NCBI GenBank assembly: GCA_018296165.2 | Contig: JACKQL020000151.1 | Span: 1-64,000, forward strand | DNA from: Termitomyces sp. T153 | Lineage: Eukaryota; Basidiomycota; Agaricomycetes; Agaricales; Lyophyllaceae | Length of the DNA: 64,000 nt | Reading direction: 5' to 3' | Part shown: piece by piece, positions 1 through 10,837 of the stretch | Position numbering within the stretch: the stretch's first letter is position 1 | Layout: each line of letters begins with the position of its first letter | Translations under genes and position numbers: made by a program | The notes under the pieces: generated by a model | Seen by the model: only the letters and a program-made list of their open reading frames with translations | What the model was told of the DNA's origin: nothing | The model's database searches: none

Positions 1-616
1 ACAAGAACAATAATGGAAATAGAGACAAGACAAGACTGGGAGACTGAGATAAAGGAAAATGTAACATAGAACATAGAACACAAGACAGAAACAATTAGAC
101 CATAGGTAATGTTAAGCAATATCAAGACCAGAGTACAGAGTGCTACTCTACAACTTATATACTGACTACTGGAGAGCTCCAGAGGACAGCAGGTGTAGCA
201 GTGGGGCTTCTCAGAGCTGTGCAGAGTTGATGGGGTCAGTTGTAATTAGGGGACAGGCTGCAAGTGATATTCTGATGGGATCAATTGAGGATGCAGGCTG
301 TCCTGGGGTTGTCATGATGCTCTAGGATTGGTTGAGCAAACTAGGAAGATAAATTGGTGACACATGCTGGAGTTAGGAACAATGGGGGAGGGTCCCAGGA
401 GCTCAGAAGAGTTAGGAGAAGCATTGATGGCTGCAGGGAAGGCATTAGAGTTAGCCAGAAGGCCATTGGAGTTTGCCGGGGAAGTGTTGGAGTTACTCAG
501 AGTGGGTGCCATGGGTGGGCAAAGGTTAGGGAAGTTAAAGGAGGAGATGGGGGTGAATTCTGGGGAAGTGAGGTGGCTGGAAACAAGGTCCAGGGTTCTG
601 GGAATGAGTCATGATG
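1..616 (-). mobile_element. LTR-A, minus orientation, cut by window edge
   Basis: The + strand ends in GAGTCATGATG, a decayed form of the GGTCATGACA end of an inverted LTR-A. The full copy at 60,458-61,608 aligns along this whole stretch and is followed by the same AACCC (here 617-621). The LTR interrupts the RNase H end of a Ty3/Gypsy pol. The far end and the other target-site copy lie outside the window. Confidence 0.8.
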
Positions 617-621
617 AACCC

Positions 622-1564
622 TCTTGGAGTATGACTTCACCATCCACTACTGCCCCAGACAACTTGGCACAAAGCCCAACACACTCACTTGAAAGTCCAA
701 CATGTATCCAAAGAAGTCATTTGAAGCTGAGCAGAACACATTCAACCATTGAGTGGTAATCTCCTCTGAGCATTTGCATGCCATGCTAATTATGAATGAA
801 GTAGGAATCCTCCACCAAATCAGAAACTCTTCTCCAGACTCCTTCACCCAGCATAACCCCTGCAACAGCTCCACCAATGAGTCAAATGCCAACAACCCCT
901 TCATGCTGTCTCTGCACCACTGCCTCCTACTTTGGAGTGGATAAATCTATGCTCCAGACCACAAGTCCATTTGTCTCAACATACTTAGGCAGCACCATGA
1001 CCACAAACTCTGAGGACACCCAAGTATTTGTAAGACTCTCCAACTCATCTCCTGGACTTTACTTTTGGCCAGGAATGAAAAAGGATGTCACACAATATGT
1101 AAGGGCCTGCGAACCTTGTCTCTGGGCCAAAGTACCCCACCACTGCCCTCACAGACTGCTGAAACCCCTCCCTGTCAGCCAATGCCCCTGGTCCCTAGTC
1201 TCAATAGATCACATTATTGAACTCCCCAACTCCAAGGACTTTGAGGCAATCCTCATGGTCATCTGCCACTTCATTAAGCAAGCCCTCTTCATCCCCTGCT
1301 ACACCACTGACAATGCTCCAGAGTTTGCCAAGTTATTCCTCAAACATGTCTTCTCCAAACATGGACTCCCAGACAACATCATCTCCAACTGTGGCCCACT
1401 GTTTGTCTCCCATTTCTGGCAGTTGTTATGCAAGGTGCTTGAAATAAAAACTAATTTATCAACTGCCTACTACCTGGAGACCAACAGACAAACAGAATGA
1501 GTAAAGCAGACATTGGAACAGTATCTCTGCCTCTGCATGAACTATTTATGGAATGACTGGTGTT
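622..1564 (+). pseudogene. G0 Ty3/Gypsy pol relic: RNase H tail and integrase core
   Basis: This would encode the end of RNase H and the integrase of a chromodomain Ty3/Gypsy retrotransposon. The RNase H tail is readable just after the LTR (DFTIHYCP and LGTKP, about 630-690). The integrase zinc-finger end shows CEPC near 1,110. The core shows SIDHIIELPN near 1,200, then SNCGPLFVS where the family has an Asp, so the second catalytic Asp has become Asn. The last Glu is present in NRQTE. The open stretch 877-1,498 ends in an in-frame TGA, and the frame resumes with the usual EQYL-type sequence until an LTR interrupts it at 1,565. The 61.6-62.5 kb copy shares the Asp-to-Asn change. Inactive. Confidence 0.85.
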
Positions 1565-2504
1565 TGTCACAACCCATTCCCAGAACCTCTGATCTTGTTT
1601 CCAGCTACCTCACTTCTCTGGAGTTCACCCCCATCTCCCCCTTTGACTTCCCTAACCTTTGCCCACCCATGTCACCCACTTCAGGTAACTCCAACACTTC
1701 CCAGCAAACTTTGATGGCCTCCTGGCTAACTCTGATGCATTCTCTGCAGCCATCACTGCTTTCCTTGACTCTCCTAAACTCCTGGAACCCTCCCCCACCA
1801 TTCCTGACTCCACTTTATGTCACCAGCCCATCACTCTGGTCCACCTAACCTACTCCAGAGCATCATGACAACTCCAGGACAGCTCACGTTCTCAATTGAT
1901 CCTATCAGAATATCACTGTGGCCCATTCTGTGATCACAACTGACACCTGTTGACTCTGCATAGTTCTGACAAGCCCCTTGTTATTGTTTTGTATCTCTGC
2001 CTGAATCTATTTTCATTCTTGTTTCAATATTGTCTCAACTCCATCTTGTCTTGTTTGACTCTGTTTCGGTTATTGTGTTCAAGTCCTTTCAACCCTAACA
2101 CCTTTACAAACTCCATGCTTACAATTACAGACTCAAACATTCTTTAAACCAACTCTGGACCTTGCTATTTACTCAGCCACAAAACCCATCAACATCTGTT
2201 GATCACCCATCAAGCTCCAGCTCCACTCCCATCACTTACATAGCCTCCACTTACCCCACACCTTTAGTATTTGCTTCTGGACTTGTACCTGCTGCCTCGT
2301 CAGGCCCAACCCTTCCCCGGCAACTTGTCTTAGACTTCTTCAGACCACCCCAGACTTGTTTGAATCACTCCCCCTTACATACTCTCACAAGTCCCCAATG
2401 TCTAGACCTTCTCTGAGCACTAAGTTATCAGTGTAAGACATTATATCCACCTAGTAAGAATTTGCCCAGTGTAGCTAAGCCCCCATGGTCAGTAAAACCT
2501 GACA
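1565..2504 (+). mobile_element. LTR-A, plus orientation, internally deleted
   Basis: Runs from TGTCACAACC to CCTGACA inside the G0 integrase. The sister copy at 62,553-63,702 is 1,150 bp; this one is 940 bp because about 210 bp, including the TATA region, are missing near 1,976. No clean target-site duplication remains (GTGTT before, GCACA after). Confidence 0.85.
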
Positions 2505-3145
2505 GCACACAGAACTTTTCCTTGCCAAGTTTACTTACAATAACATGCCTCACTCCACCACCAGAGTTTCCCCCTTCTATGCCAACAAGGGCTACAACTC
2601 ACAACTCACACTATCCCTCAAAGATATTCTCTCCCACATTGCTTATGAAGGCACCAAAGACCTCTGATCCCTCCACCAGTTCCTCCAGGATGAAAATAAC
2701 ACCACCAATCAAGCCTACTGCAAACATGCCAAAGCCTGACAAGATCCCCCCCCTGACTGGCCCTGGCACCTTGGTTTGGCTTAATTGACAAAATCTGAAG
2801 ACTCAGAGGCCCTCCATTAAGCTCAATCACAAACAACTCAGCCCTTTCAAGATTCTCTGGAAGGTCTCCATGCATGCCTACAAGCTTGACCTACCCCCAG
2901 GCCTGAAGGGCCTCCACCTCATCTTCCACATGTGCCTCCTCAAGAAATATGCTCTGGACCTCTTCTTTAGACAATGCCTCAGTCAACTGCCCCCAGTCAA
3001 AGTCAAGGGCAAATATCACTACAAAGTTGACCAGATCCTTAACTCCTGCTTGGTCTGTGACTGACCTCAATACTTGGTCCATTGGAAGGGCTATGAGCTT
3101 AAGGACAACACTTGGAAACTCCAAAAGAATGGAGATCAGTGCTGC
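2505..3145 (+). pseudogene. G0 integrase C-terminus and chromodomain
   Basis: Pol resumes directly after the LTR. FTYNN and VSPFYANKGY (about 2,520-2,600) are the integrase stretch after the catalytic Glu, and HAYKLDLPPGLKGLH (near 2,875) is the usual linker to the chromodomain. The chromodomain core YLVHWKGYELKDNTW lies near 3,070-3,115, in the same frame as the linker but after an in-frame TGA at about 3,061. Chromodomains on Ty3/Gypsy integrases (chromoviruses) are thought to direct insertion to heterochromatin. Several further stops make it a relic. Confidence 0.85.
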
Positions 3146-3199
3146 CAATGATCCATTGAAGAGGATGCAGTGCTCCCTGGTTTAGCCTATCAGAATGTG

Positions 3200-4753
3200 T
3201 CAGCTCAGTGGAAAGAAGGAATGGAACAGACTCAAAAAGTACCCCCCACTACTCTGAGGCTGCCTTATTGGCAAGCCACTCTTCCCACCTCCTCACCACC
3301 TCTGCTATAGCCCAGGGAACCTCTATGTGGGGTGCCCCCTCATCTGCTCATGCTCCTGACCCCTCTAACCACTGCACTGCCATCTCTGCCTGCACTTCCA
3401 TCTGCCCCATCCATGCCTGCAACTCCTGGAGCTGTGACAGCCACTTTGTAGCCATCTCCATGGCTGTCTCCTTATCTCTCCATGCTGTGTCTCTGTCCTT
3501 CTATGCCTCATCCTGCTCCCTCTGCATCATGTCCCTATTCTTCCTGACCCTTTGAACCTCCTCCTCACAGGTGGCCAGTGACCTCTCCAGCACCTCAACC
3601 TGACAATGCAGGAAAGCTTTAGCAACCAACCATGACATCCCTACAGACTGCTTGATTGGGGCCCCAGAGCTCAGAGAATACACCTGGGGGCCTGGGGCCC
3701 TGCCATCAACTGCTCATTCCAAGCTTGCTTGCTCAGCCCTGCCTCTGGTGGCAGAGATGCTCTCTGCTTACTCTTGTCACATGCTGTGGGAGCCCCTTTC
3801 CTCTGCCCATCCTGCAGAGGCCCAACCTTTATTGATGACCACTTCACACTATCCCTGCCCTCTACTCTGAAGCCCCTCTCTAACACCTTGCCCCTCTGCC
3901 CTTTTTCCAACTGTGCTGCAACCCACTCTTGATCCCAACTCTGCTCCATGGCAATATAGGCAGCATGCCAACTTGACATAACAGTGCACTTCTCATGCTG
4001 CAAACAATATGGGAGACACACCAACATGTCCCACCACAACACTGGCTCAAACTTGCATTGCTCCTCCCATTGAGTGCAATGTACACACTGTGAGGACAAG
4101 TTAGCTCTAATAGGGTATTACCATACTAGCCACTCACTGGGGCTGCTGCCTAGAACCACTCAAGAGTTGGGGGACCCCTTGCCTGCCCCATGGCCTCTAC
4201 AAACTGCTTCAGCATCACCTCTACTTATGCAACTCTGTAAGCCATGGAAATAGGTCAGACCACACCCAGACCAAGGCTAGGCCTGGGACATGAGGCAGGG
4301 GCCACTCCCACTGCTAACTGCACTGGAACTCCACTTAACAAAATCCCCAAAGGACCTGCCACAGCCATGAACAATTCTGTTGAGACTCAGTTAGTAATTC
4401 CAGAATGCAAGAAACAGAATCATGCTCACAACTATGATACATTACCTCTGCTCACCAGCAATCCCAATTCCCCTTGGACTCTTTGGAAGTGGGAGAGTTG
4501 GAGGATGTGGAAGGAGATATAGATGCTGCTGAAGAATAGGTGGAAGAGGACATAGGAGAAGTCTGGAGGCTCCAGGGTGTTTCCTCACCCTTTTTAATTT
4601 CTTGAAGAAGCTTCTTGATGGGCAACAATCCTGCTTCAACTTTGTTACCCAGGCCACCGCCACAGCTGTGGTTTGATTAATATTGCTTATGCTTTGATTT
4701 CCATGCCCCCGCCAATCTCTGACTCATGCCCTACATCTTGAGGATCTTGATGC
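3200..4753 (-). pseudogene. Antisense accessory ORF in the 3' tail of G0
   Basis: This minus-strand coding region is homologous to those at 19,998-21,860 and 25,471-26,790. The best block (4,099-3,671) starts with a Cys cluster (CVHC, then a Cys six residues on) and a second cluster ending CLQHEKCTV, followed by a Trp-rich helix (MEQSWDQEW). After it comes a charged coiled-coil-like stretch (LERSLATCEEEVQRVRKN, near 3,590-3,540). The upstream Ser-rich part is at 4,663-4,442. The tail stops at 4,753 just before its polypurine tract and LTR, and joins the G1 RT relic. Function unknown; a Cys-cluster nucleic-acid-binding protein is one possibility. Confidence 0.6.
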
Positions 4754-5538
4754 TACTCAATAAAGTCCTCAAAAGAAGTGGTATTCCCTCTCCCTGACTG
4801 GAAAACTTGTTAACTGCCTCTGCAGTGCTAAGATATACTTTTGCTCCAGCTACAATGACATCTGAACTGCTTTGGAACACAAATGGAAGACTGCCCCCCA
4901 CACCTGCCATAACTCCTTTGAGTACCAAGTGATGCCCTCAAACAACTAGCTCTCCTGCCACCCTCCAGTATTTGTGGACAACCTCTTCCTCAACATAAAC
5001 AATGATTTCATGTATTGGGTCAACAGCCTGACCCACTCAAACTCTCAGAGAAACAACTGGAACATGTTTGCCACATCCTAGAATGGCTCCAGAGTACCAC
5101 CACCCCTAACAAATAACTCCACCACTCACACATTTGCTGGCCCAAGGACCTCTCCAAAATACAACCTCACCCCCTGCTACTCCATGGTTGATTTGATACA
5201 AAAAACTCAACACCCCTGCCAGAAACCTAATGAGTGCCCAAGGAAGCCCTTTGGGCCTAAGCAAAACAAGTTCTGCCACTCAGTGGTAATCCCTGCTAAA
5301 TATTTATATGTCATGCTAATTTGAATGAGGAAGGAACTTCCCACCAACTCTGGAACTCCCTCCCCACCCAGCATGACCCCTGATGCAAGCCCACCAACAG
5401 GCCAATTCCTCAATCCACCCCTTACACTGCCTCCAGGCCTCTGGTTCCTGCCCTGGGAAGAATCGAGTGACAAAACATGCCCCAGATCCCTTTTCCCACT
5501 CAGCACTATCTCTGAAGGCAACTCCCTTGACAAGCCAG
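4754..5538 (+). pseudogene. G1 pol relic: reverse transcriptase and linker to integrase
   Basis: Very degraded RT. LNK (about 4,757) recalls the start of the family's RT core. GKLVNCL (about 4,800), then HKWKTA and SFEYQVMP (4,880-4,935), match the palm of Ty3/Gypsy RTs, and VFVDNLF follows near 4,970. Stops and shifts are frequent, and the YLDD motif is gone. From 5,240 a piece like FGPKQNKFCHSVVIPA corresponds to the linker between RNase H and integrase, as seen at 700-780. G1 has no 5' LTR or gag here, so it is 5' truncated against G0. Confidence 0.55.
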
Positions 5539-6363
5539 TGATGCAAAATATAAGTTTGATGCTGCCAATTGATCAGATCAACAGATCAAATTTTGTTTCA
5601 CTGAGGTTTGGAAGCTTAGTTTTGCAGGCTGGAGATGGTCTCATACTATTGAATGGGCCCAATAATATTATAAATAAAACCTGAAACAACTAAGAACTTG
5701 TAAGCCTAAAAGAACTGCTCCCTAGGGTTCTCTGAGCCATGGTACATTGTTGCTTCCTGTTTCCTCTAATTCCCCTCCCCTTTTATAGCTTGTTGCATGT
5801 GCATGGACCAGGGTGCTTTCCATGTGCACCCATGGTCTGTACCACATAGTTTTCCTTGGCTTTTCCTTCTTATTGGATGGCAGAACAAGATAGCATGCTT
5901 GGTTGGCATTATTCAGTTTTTGTATGTCCAACATCCTTTCCTTTGATCTTTCCCTTCCCAAACTTCTTCCTAGCAGACTGCACATGGTTTGTCATGGTGG
6001 CCAGCTTGAGTTTGGGTGGTCTGGCATAGGAATGAGGATGATATTGAGGGGATAGGGCAGTATGCTTGTGATAGATGCCCATGGCTAGTCCCAGTGTCAG
6101 TTAGATTTCTAGCTGGGTTGCTGAGCATAGCTATTAATTGTCAATCAACACATGATCAGGCTTGATTCTCGATGTCAGATCTTACTGTTTTCTGCTGGCA
6201 TTGTTGTGGTGCATATTTGGATCATCAGCTTCTCTACCAGGTATGTGCCCTATGCCTACAGTTTTGAGTGTTTTTCAAAGCTTACAGTTTTCAGCTTTTG
6301 AGTATCTGGGCCTTGGTACTTCTAGTATTTTGTCCTGTCTCAAAGTATGAGACAGGCATATCA
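5539..6363. mobile_element. Unclassified 825-bp insertion, solo-LTR-like
   Basis: The G1 pol relic is interrupted by a segment of different texture (more A/T, no pol similarity). It starts TGATGC, ends CATATCA, and is flanked by CCAG on both sides (5,535-5,538 and 6,364-6,367). TG...CA termini and a short target duplication suggest a solo LTR. A perfect 9-bp hairpin (CCTGTCTCA / TGAGACAGG) sits at 6,333-6,355. No other copy was seen in this window. Confidence 0.45.
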
Positions 6364-7864
6364 CCAGCAATCAATCAAGCCCCTATGCCACCTCCAAACT
6401 GCTGGCTCCTACTCTAGGAAGGGCAAACCCATCAAGCACACCCTGAACTCCTTTCCCTGCCCAACAGAAAACCTGAGGACAACTCCATTGACAAGCCAGC
6501 AACTGACCAGCCCCTCATGCTAACCTTGGACCAATGCCTCCTACTCCAGAGAAGACATAATTTACAAAATGCATCTTCAGGCCCCACCCACACACCATAA
6601 CCCACAAAGAGCAGCTCCACCAACAAGCCAGCATCCCACTAACCCTTGCACCACCTCTAGACTACTGGCTCCACCCTAGAAAGGGACAAATCTACCTCTG
6701 GACCCCTCCCAATACAATCCTTGATGCAATCCTGCCAATGAGCCAGCAGCCAATCCACCCCCTTGCATTACCTCTGGACCACTAGCCCCTGCTCCAGAAA
6801 AGACAAACCTATGGAGCAAAACTCCCAAACTCCTCTATGCAGCATGGCACTCAGGAACAACTCTGCCAAGAACTGCCAACCAATCAACTCTCCATGCTGC
6901 CTCTGGACCACCATCCTCCATCCTGAGAAGGACAAACCCATGCTCTGAACCTCAAACCTACTTGTCCTAACAAACTCTGGCAGCACCATAAGCCCCAAGG
7001 ACTCCAGAAACACATAAGACTCTCCTGCTTGCCTCTGGACTTACCTTTGGGCAGGAATGAAAAGAAATGTCATGTAACATTTCCAAACCTGCAAACCCTA
7101 CCCCTGGGCCAAGGAAACCCACCTGAGCAAGTCACCCTAGAATCCCACTGCCCCACCATCAATACTCTGGAGCTCAGAAAACCCCTACCCAAGCATGTCT
7201 CCACCAAAATGCAAACACCATAGTCTCTGCCTGCAACCCCCAATCAATCTTCCAATCCTGGCAACTGCTCTATAGAGCCCTCAGTTTATAGATCAACCCA
7301 CCAACTGCCCCACACTTGGAGATTGACAAACCACAAGAATGAGTAAACCAGACCTTGGCAAGATACATCTGCCCCTACATTTACTGTCTACAGAACAACT
7401 AGCATATAGCACTCCCCTCTCTGGAGGATACCTACAGCAACACTCTCTACTCCATTGCTGGAGTCCCCCCCCCCCCTTTGCTACTGATAGAAGCTACCAA
7501 CTCCAACTCACTCTGCCACTCAAGAAGTGCCCCTGCCCCATTTGCCCATGACATCACCAAGGACCTCCAGACTACCCACCAGCTTCTCCAGATGAAACCA
7601 ACACCACCTCCCAAGCGAACTCAGAGCATGCCAATGTCACCCCTAGGCCTGAAGGAACTCCACCCAGCAATCCCAGTCCAACTCCTCAAAAAGCACACTC
7701 CAGGACACTACCCCAGCAATCCCAGTCCAACTCCTCAAAGAGCACACTCCAGGACACTACCCCATCCATTGACACCATAAAAACATTTGGGAGCCCCACA
7801 AAAACCCCCACCAGCACCCCTGCCAAATTCTGGAACTCCCACCTGCAACACTCCACCAAGCCCC
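6364..7864 (+). pseudogene. G1 pol relic: integrase region
   Basis: A strongly decayed continuation of the G1 pol. Around 7,020-7,330 it corresponds to the integrase zinc-finger and core region: LGRNEKKCHVT aligns with the GMKKDVT of the better-preserved copy at 1,070. The stretch up to 7,700 corresponds to the integrase C-terminus. The same relic occurs inverted at 46,470-47,180. A C10-12 run is at about 7,468-7,479 and a 50-bp direct duplication lies at about 7,666-7,765. No frame is open for long. Confidence 0.45.
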
Positions 7865-7869
7865 AGCAA

Positions 7870-8219
7870 TGTAAGGGCAACCTCTGGGAGTAGCAGCTCA
7901 ATCATACAGCTAGCATAGGGGAATCCAAAGTATATTCAGCAAGGCAACCATCAATACAAATAGCAACTAATCACCTAGCAGAGGGGAATTCAAAGAGAAT
8001 AAGTCTAAGGATTCCTGCTGCTCAGTGTGGTACATCAGCAAGCAGCAGAGGCATGAGAACAACTGTATAGAAGGCTGGAGCTAGCCCTAACTATGGGGAA
8101 GTGCTCAACAAGGAACTGCAAAGGGTTTTGAGGGTTTCTAGAGGTCTGCAATGAGCTGCAGAGATCACTGCAGAGGTTGGAAATCAAAGTTGGAGGTTGG
8201 AAATGGAAGTCCCCTGACA
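7870..8219 (-). repeat. E1 3' LTR (LTR-B)
   Basis: TGTAAGGGCAACC to CCCCTGACA on the + strand. The self-primer complement seen in the 5' LTR is mutated here (AGAATAAGTCT near 7,996). Confidence 0.85.
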
Positions 8220-8239
8220 TCACTCCTCCTCTAGTGTGC

Positions 8240-8610
8240 AGTATCTTGATGTAGTTCTGGATTGCCTGGTCCACTGGTGAGATGGGGTAGATTCCTTAAA
8301 TAGATTGTGGTGCATCTAGGTGCCTCTGGTAGAACTCCCTAATTAGCCCTAGTGTGTGCATGTTCTCCTACAGTTTACAGGAGATGTCCTCAATTCTGTA
8401 ACCTTTCTACTTCACCTTGTATTGTAACTGTCATCAGAACAGATAACTGTCCAGGACTTCCTCCACCTCATACTCCTCACTGTTGTTGACCACCACTGAA
8501 GGTGGTGGGGGTGCCAGGCATTGCCCCAGAATAGAGTTCTTTGGAGCTGGCATTAGCTTGACCATGTTGAACACTAGGTAGAGCTGATGCATTCCCATGG
8601 GGAGGATTGT
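8240..8610 (-). pseudogene. E1 chromodomain and integrase C-terminus
   Basis: On the minus strand, VVVNN, YEVEEVLDS and QYKV, then GYRIEDIS and REFYQRH, spell a chromodomain (about 8,500-8,330). A short integrase-C linker (QLYLVFNMVKL, about 8,585-8,550) precedes it. Several stops. It follows the protease with nothing between them, which marks the internal deletion junction at about 8,610. Confidence 0.7.
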
Positions 8611-8614
8611 GCAC

Positions 8615-9000
8615 TCAAAGCCATGTAAAACTGAGGATCATATCCTGCTTGCCTAAACTGGTGACAGCAAAGACTGTGTACTTGGCATGATTCTGATAGC
8701 CAAGGACAAGGTCTACTATGGAGCTGATGGCACTCACTTTGTTGGGCAGCCTGTCAATGTTGAACATCAGAATGGGTTGGGGAAGTGGCTGCATAGTCAG
8801 GCCATGGCACTTCACAAATTCTGAGTTTACAGATAGTCCCATCACTCTGCTGTCCAGGAGGGCAGTAGTTCTACAGATTTGCTGGGTATCCATGGTCTCA
8901 ATTTCTATGTCAAGGCATAGTGAGTTGGCAGGCAGGCTCAAGGCCACTATGTACTATTGGAGCAGTGCCAGCAGAGCCTAGCTGGTGTCAGGGGGCTGGG
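8615..9000 (-). pseudogene. E1 retroviral-type aspartic protease
   Basis: A 110-codon open stretch with IETMDTQQ, TALLDSRVMGL, PLPQPI, FNID, ISSIVDLVLGYQNHA and TSLGKQDMILSFTWL matches the protease of this family; compare E2, where the active site reads LLDSGTTGL. Here the Asp-Ser-Gly catalytic motif is Asp-Ser-Arg, so the enzyme would be dead even if translated. It would have processed the Gag-Pol polyprotein. Confidence 0.75.
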
Positions 9001-9299
9001 CTTGAACTCCAGAGTTGGTGTTTGTATATCTGGAGGGGAAAATTGAGGTTCTTCTGTCTTAGAATGATTGACATCAGGAAGAGCAATTTCATTTTCTAAG
9101 AACAGACATGAGAACTAGTTAGTACCCAGCAACAGAGGCATACACCTCATCCATTGCTTGACTAAAAATCCTCCTCCAGCCCTGGGGAGGGAGGGGGGGT
9201 GCATAAGTGCCAATCTCTTATAGGGTCAACTCTAGTGACAGCTTGTCCAGTGACATAGCTCTAGCAGCATCCTTTGCAGCCAACAGTTGCAGGAGAAGC

Positions 9300-10464
9300 T
9301 CCTCTTGCTCTACCATAGAGAGGTAGTGCACCTTTAGACTCAACAGCAGTGTTGTGCAGAGTGCCTCAGTTTCTTACATCTCCAACAAAGTAGCAGCATG
9401 GGGCAATGCTGTCAGGCTGCATCTACATCCATGGAAATGCCTGGTGGCAAGGGGCACAGTGTAAGAATAGCTGGAGAAGGGGCAGGAGCTGGGAGTGCAG
9501 GAGTGGGGTATCAGAGACTGGCAAATGGAGCAGGGCACTGCATTGAGTGCAAGCAGCAGAGCTCCCATCAGATCTCCATAAGCTGTCACTGATCCCAGGC
9601 CATCTTGTACTAAGAGGTGATCCTTTTCTCATCTGGGCAGCCCTCAGCCAGGTTGTCAATGTGCTCTATCAGTGTGGGGTGCAGACCTTCCCTGAACATG
9701 AGGCACAGTTGAAGACCATCAAAGTAGGCAGCTTGCTCAACTAATGCCCAGAAGGAGTTGATGTACTTGTCCAGCATCTGCTTCCCTTGCCCATACTGCT
9801 TTCTGTCACATAGTGCTGAAGTGGCAGTTTTGGCAGGGTTGATTGGAAAAAACTCTGCTCAGAAGTTTCTTTCAAAGGTGGCCCAATTTGCAAAGCTTCC
9901 AACACCTCCAGAGTGGTGGAACACCCATACTGTGTAGGTGGAGGCTTGTACAGTGTTCATATATGACAGTACCCAAGCTATCCCAATGCATTGAAGTTGA
10001 AAGCATCTCTGCTGAGGTGGATTTAGGTGAGACATGACTGAAGGAAGCACTCCCCACCAGTGCAAACACCATCATATGCATTGGGGAGCACAGGATGTGA
10101 GATCTGTGGTTGGAGGGTTATTGGAGCTCTGGAGGAGTGGTTCCACTACTGGAGGTGGTGCAGAGATAGGGGGTAGGCACTCTAGCAGCACCTGGAGGGA
10201 TTGGAAAATATGATTGGTGGTCTGACAGAGGGTAGAGAGTCTGGTTGTATGATGGGTGAGGGACAATTGAGTCAGTTGCACCTGGTTCTTTTGGTGTAGC
10301 AGGCAGGTCCAGGCTTTGTCCTGAGGGGCCAGAGCCTCTGGAGGAGTGTCTGGATTGGCAAGCAGAGACATAGAATTCTGCAAGTGCTTAAGTCTGGTTA
10401 GGAAGCAATAGATAGGGGCTTGAAGGTTCCTTGTGGGCTCTGGGGGCTTCCAGACCAGAGTTGT
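9300..10464 (-). pseudogene. E1 gag with CCHC zinc knuckle
   Basis: Minus-strand gag in several frames. The N-terminal part is at 10,464-10,072; the capsid-like part near 10,000-9,860 shows WVLSYMNT and GGVGSFANWATFERNF. The C-terminal zinc knuckle survives at 9,387-9,346 as CWRCKKLRHSAQHC, a correct C-x2-C-x4-H-x4-C. Gag would package element RNA. It is directly homologous to the E2 gag at 54.5-55.6 kb. Confidence 0.7.
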
Positions 10465-10475
10465 AGACTTGTTCT
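10465..10475 (-). promoter_or_regulatory. E1 primer-binding site, self-priming type
   Basis: AGACTTGTTCT on + (AGAACAAGTCT in the element's sense) lies 2 nt inside the 5' LTR. It is the exact reverse complement of 10,604-10,614 within that LTR. This is the Tf1/sushi arrangement, in which the 5' end of the mRNA folds back as primer instead of a tRNA. Confidence 0.65.
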
Positions 10476-10477
10476 GC

Positions 10478-10837
10478 TGTAAGGGCAACCTCCAGGAGCA
10501 GTGGCTCAATCACACAGCTAGCAGAGGGGAATCCAAAGTATATTCAGCAAGGTGACTGACAATACAAATAGTGACTAATCATCTAGCAGAGAGGAATCCA
10601 AAGAGAACAAGTCTGAGGATCCCTGCTGCTCAGTGTGACATATCAGCAGATAGCAGAGGCATGAGAACAACTGTACAGAAGGCCAGAGCTAGCCCTAACT
10701 CTGGGGAAGTGCTCAACAAGGGACTACAGAGAGTTCTGAGGGTCTCCAGAGATTTCTGCAGGTCTGAAATAAGCTGCAGAGATTGCCATGAAGGTTGGAA
10801 ATGGAAGTTGGAGGTTGGAAATGAAAGTCCCCTGACA
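10478..10837 (-). repeat. E1 5' LTR (LTR-B)
   Basis: TGTAAGGGCAACC to CCCCTGACA; 360 bp. Contains AGAACAAGTCT at 10,604-10,614, the presumed start of the transcript read on minus. Confidence 0.85.

Larger units (their letters stand above)
7870..10837 (-). mobile_element. E1: deletion derivative of an LTR-B Ty3/Gypsy element
   Basis: Two LTR-B copies (350 and 360 bp) bracket 2.26 kb of minus-strand internal sequence. Flanks AGCAA (7,865-7,869) and GGCAA (10,838-10,842) are a target duplication with one transition. Inside, gag leads to protease and then jumps to the integrase C-terminus and chromodomain, so RT, RNase H and most of integrase are missing. It lies in G1: both sides match contiguous sequence of G2 near 19,830. 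Any movement would have needed enzymes from a full-length relative such as E2. Confidence 0.85.
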
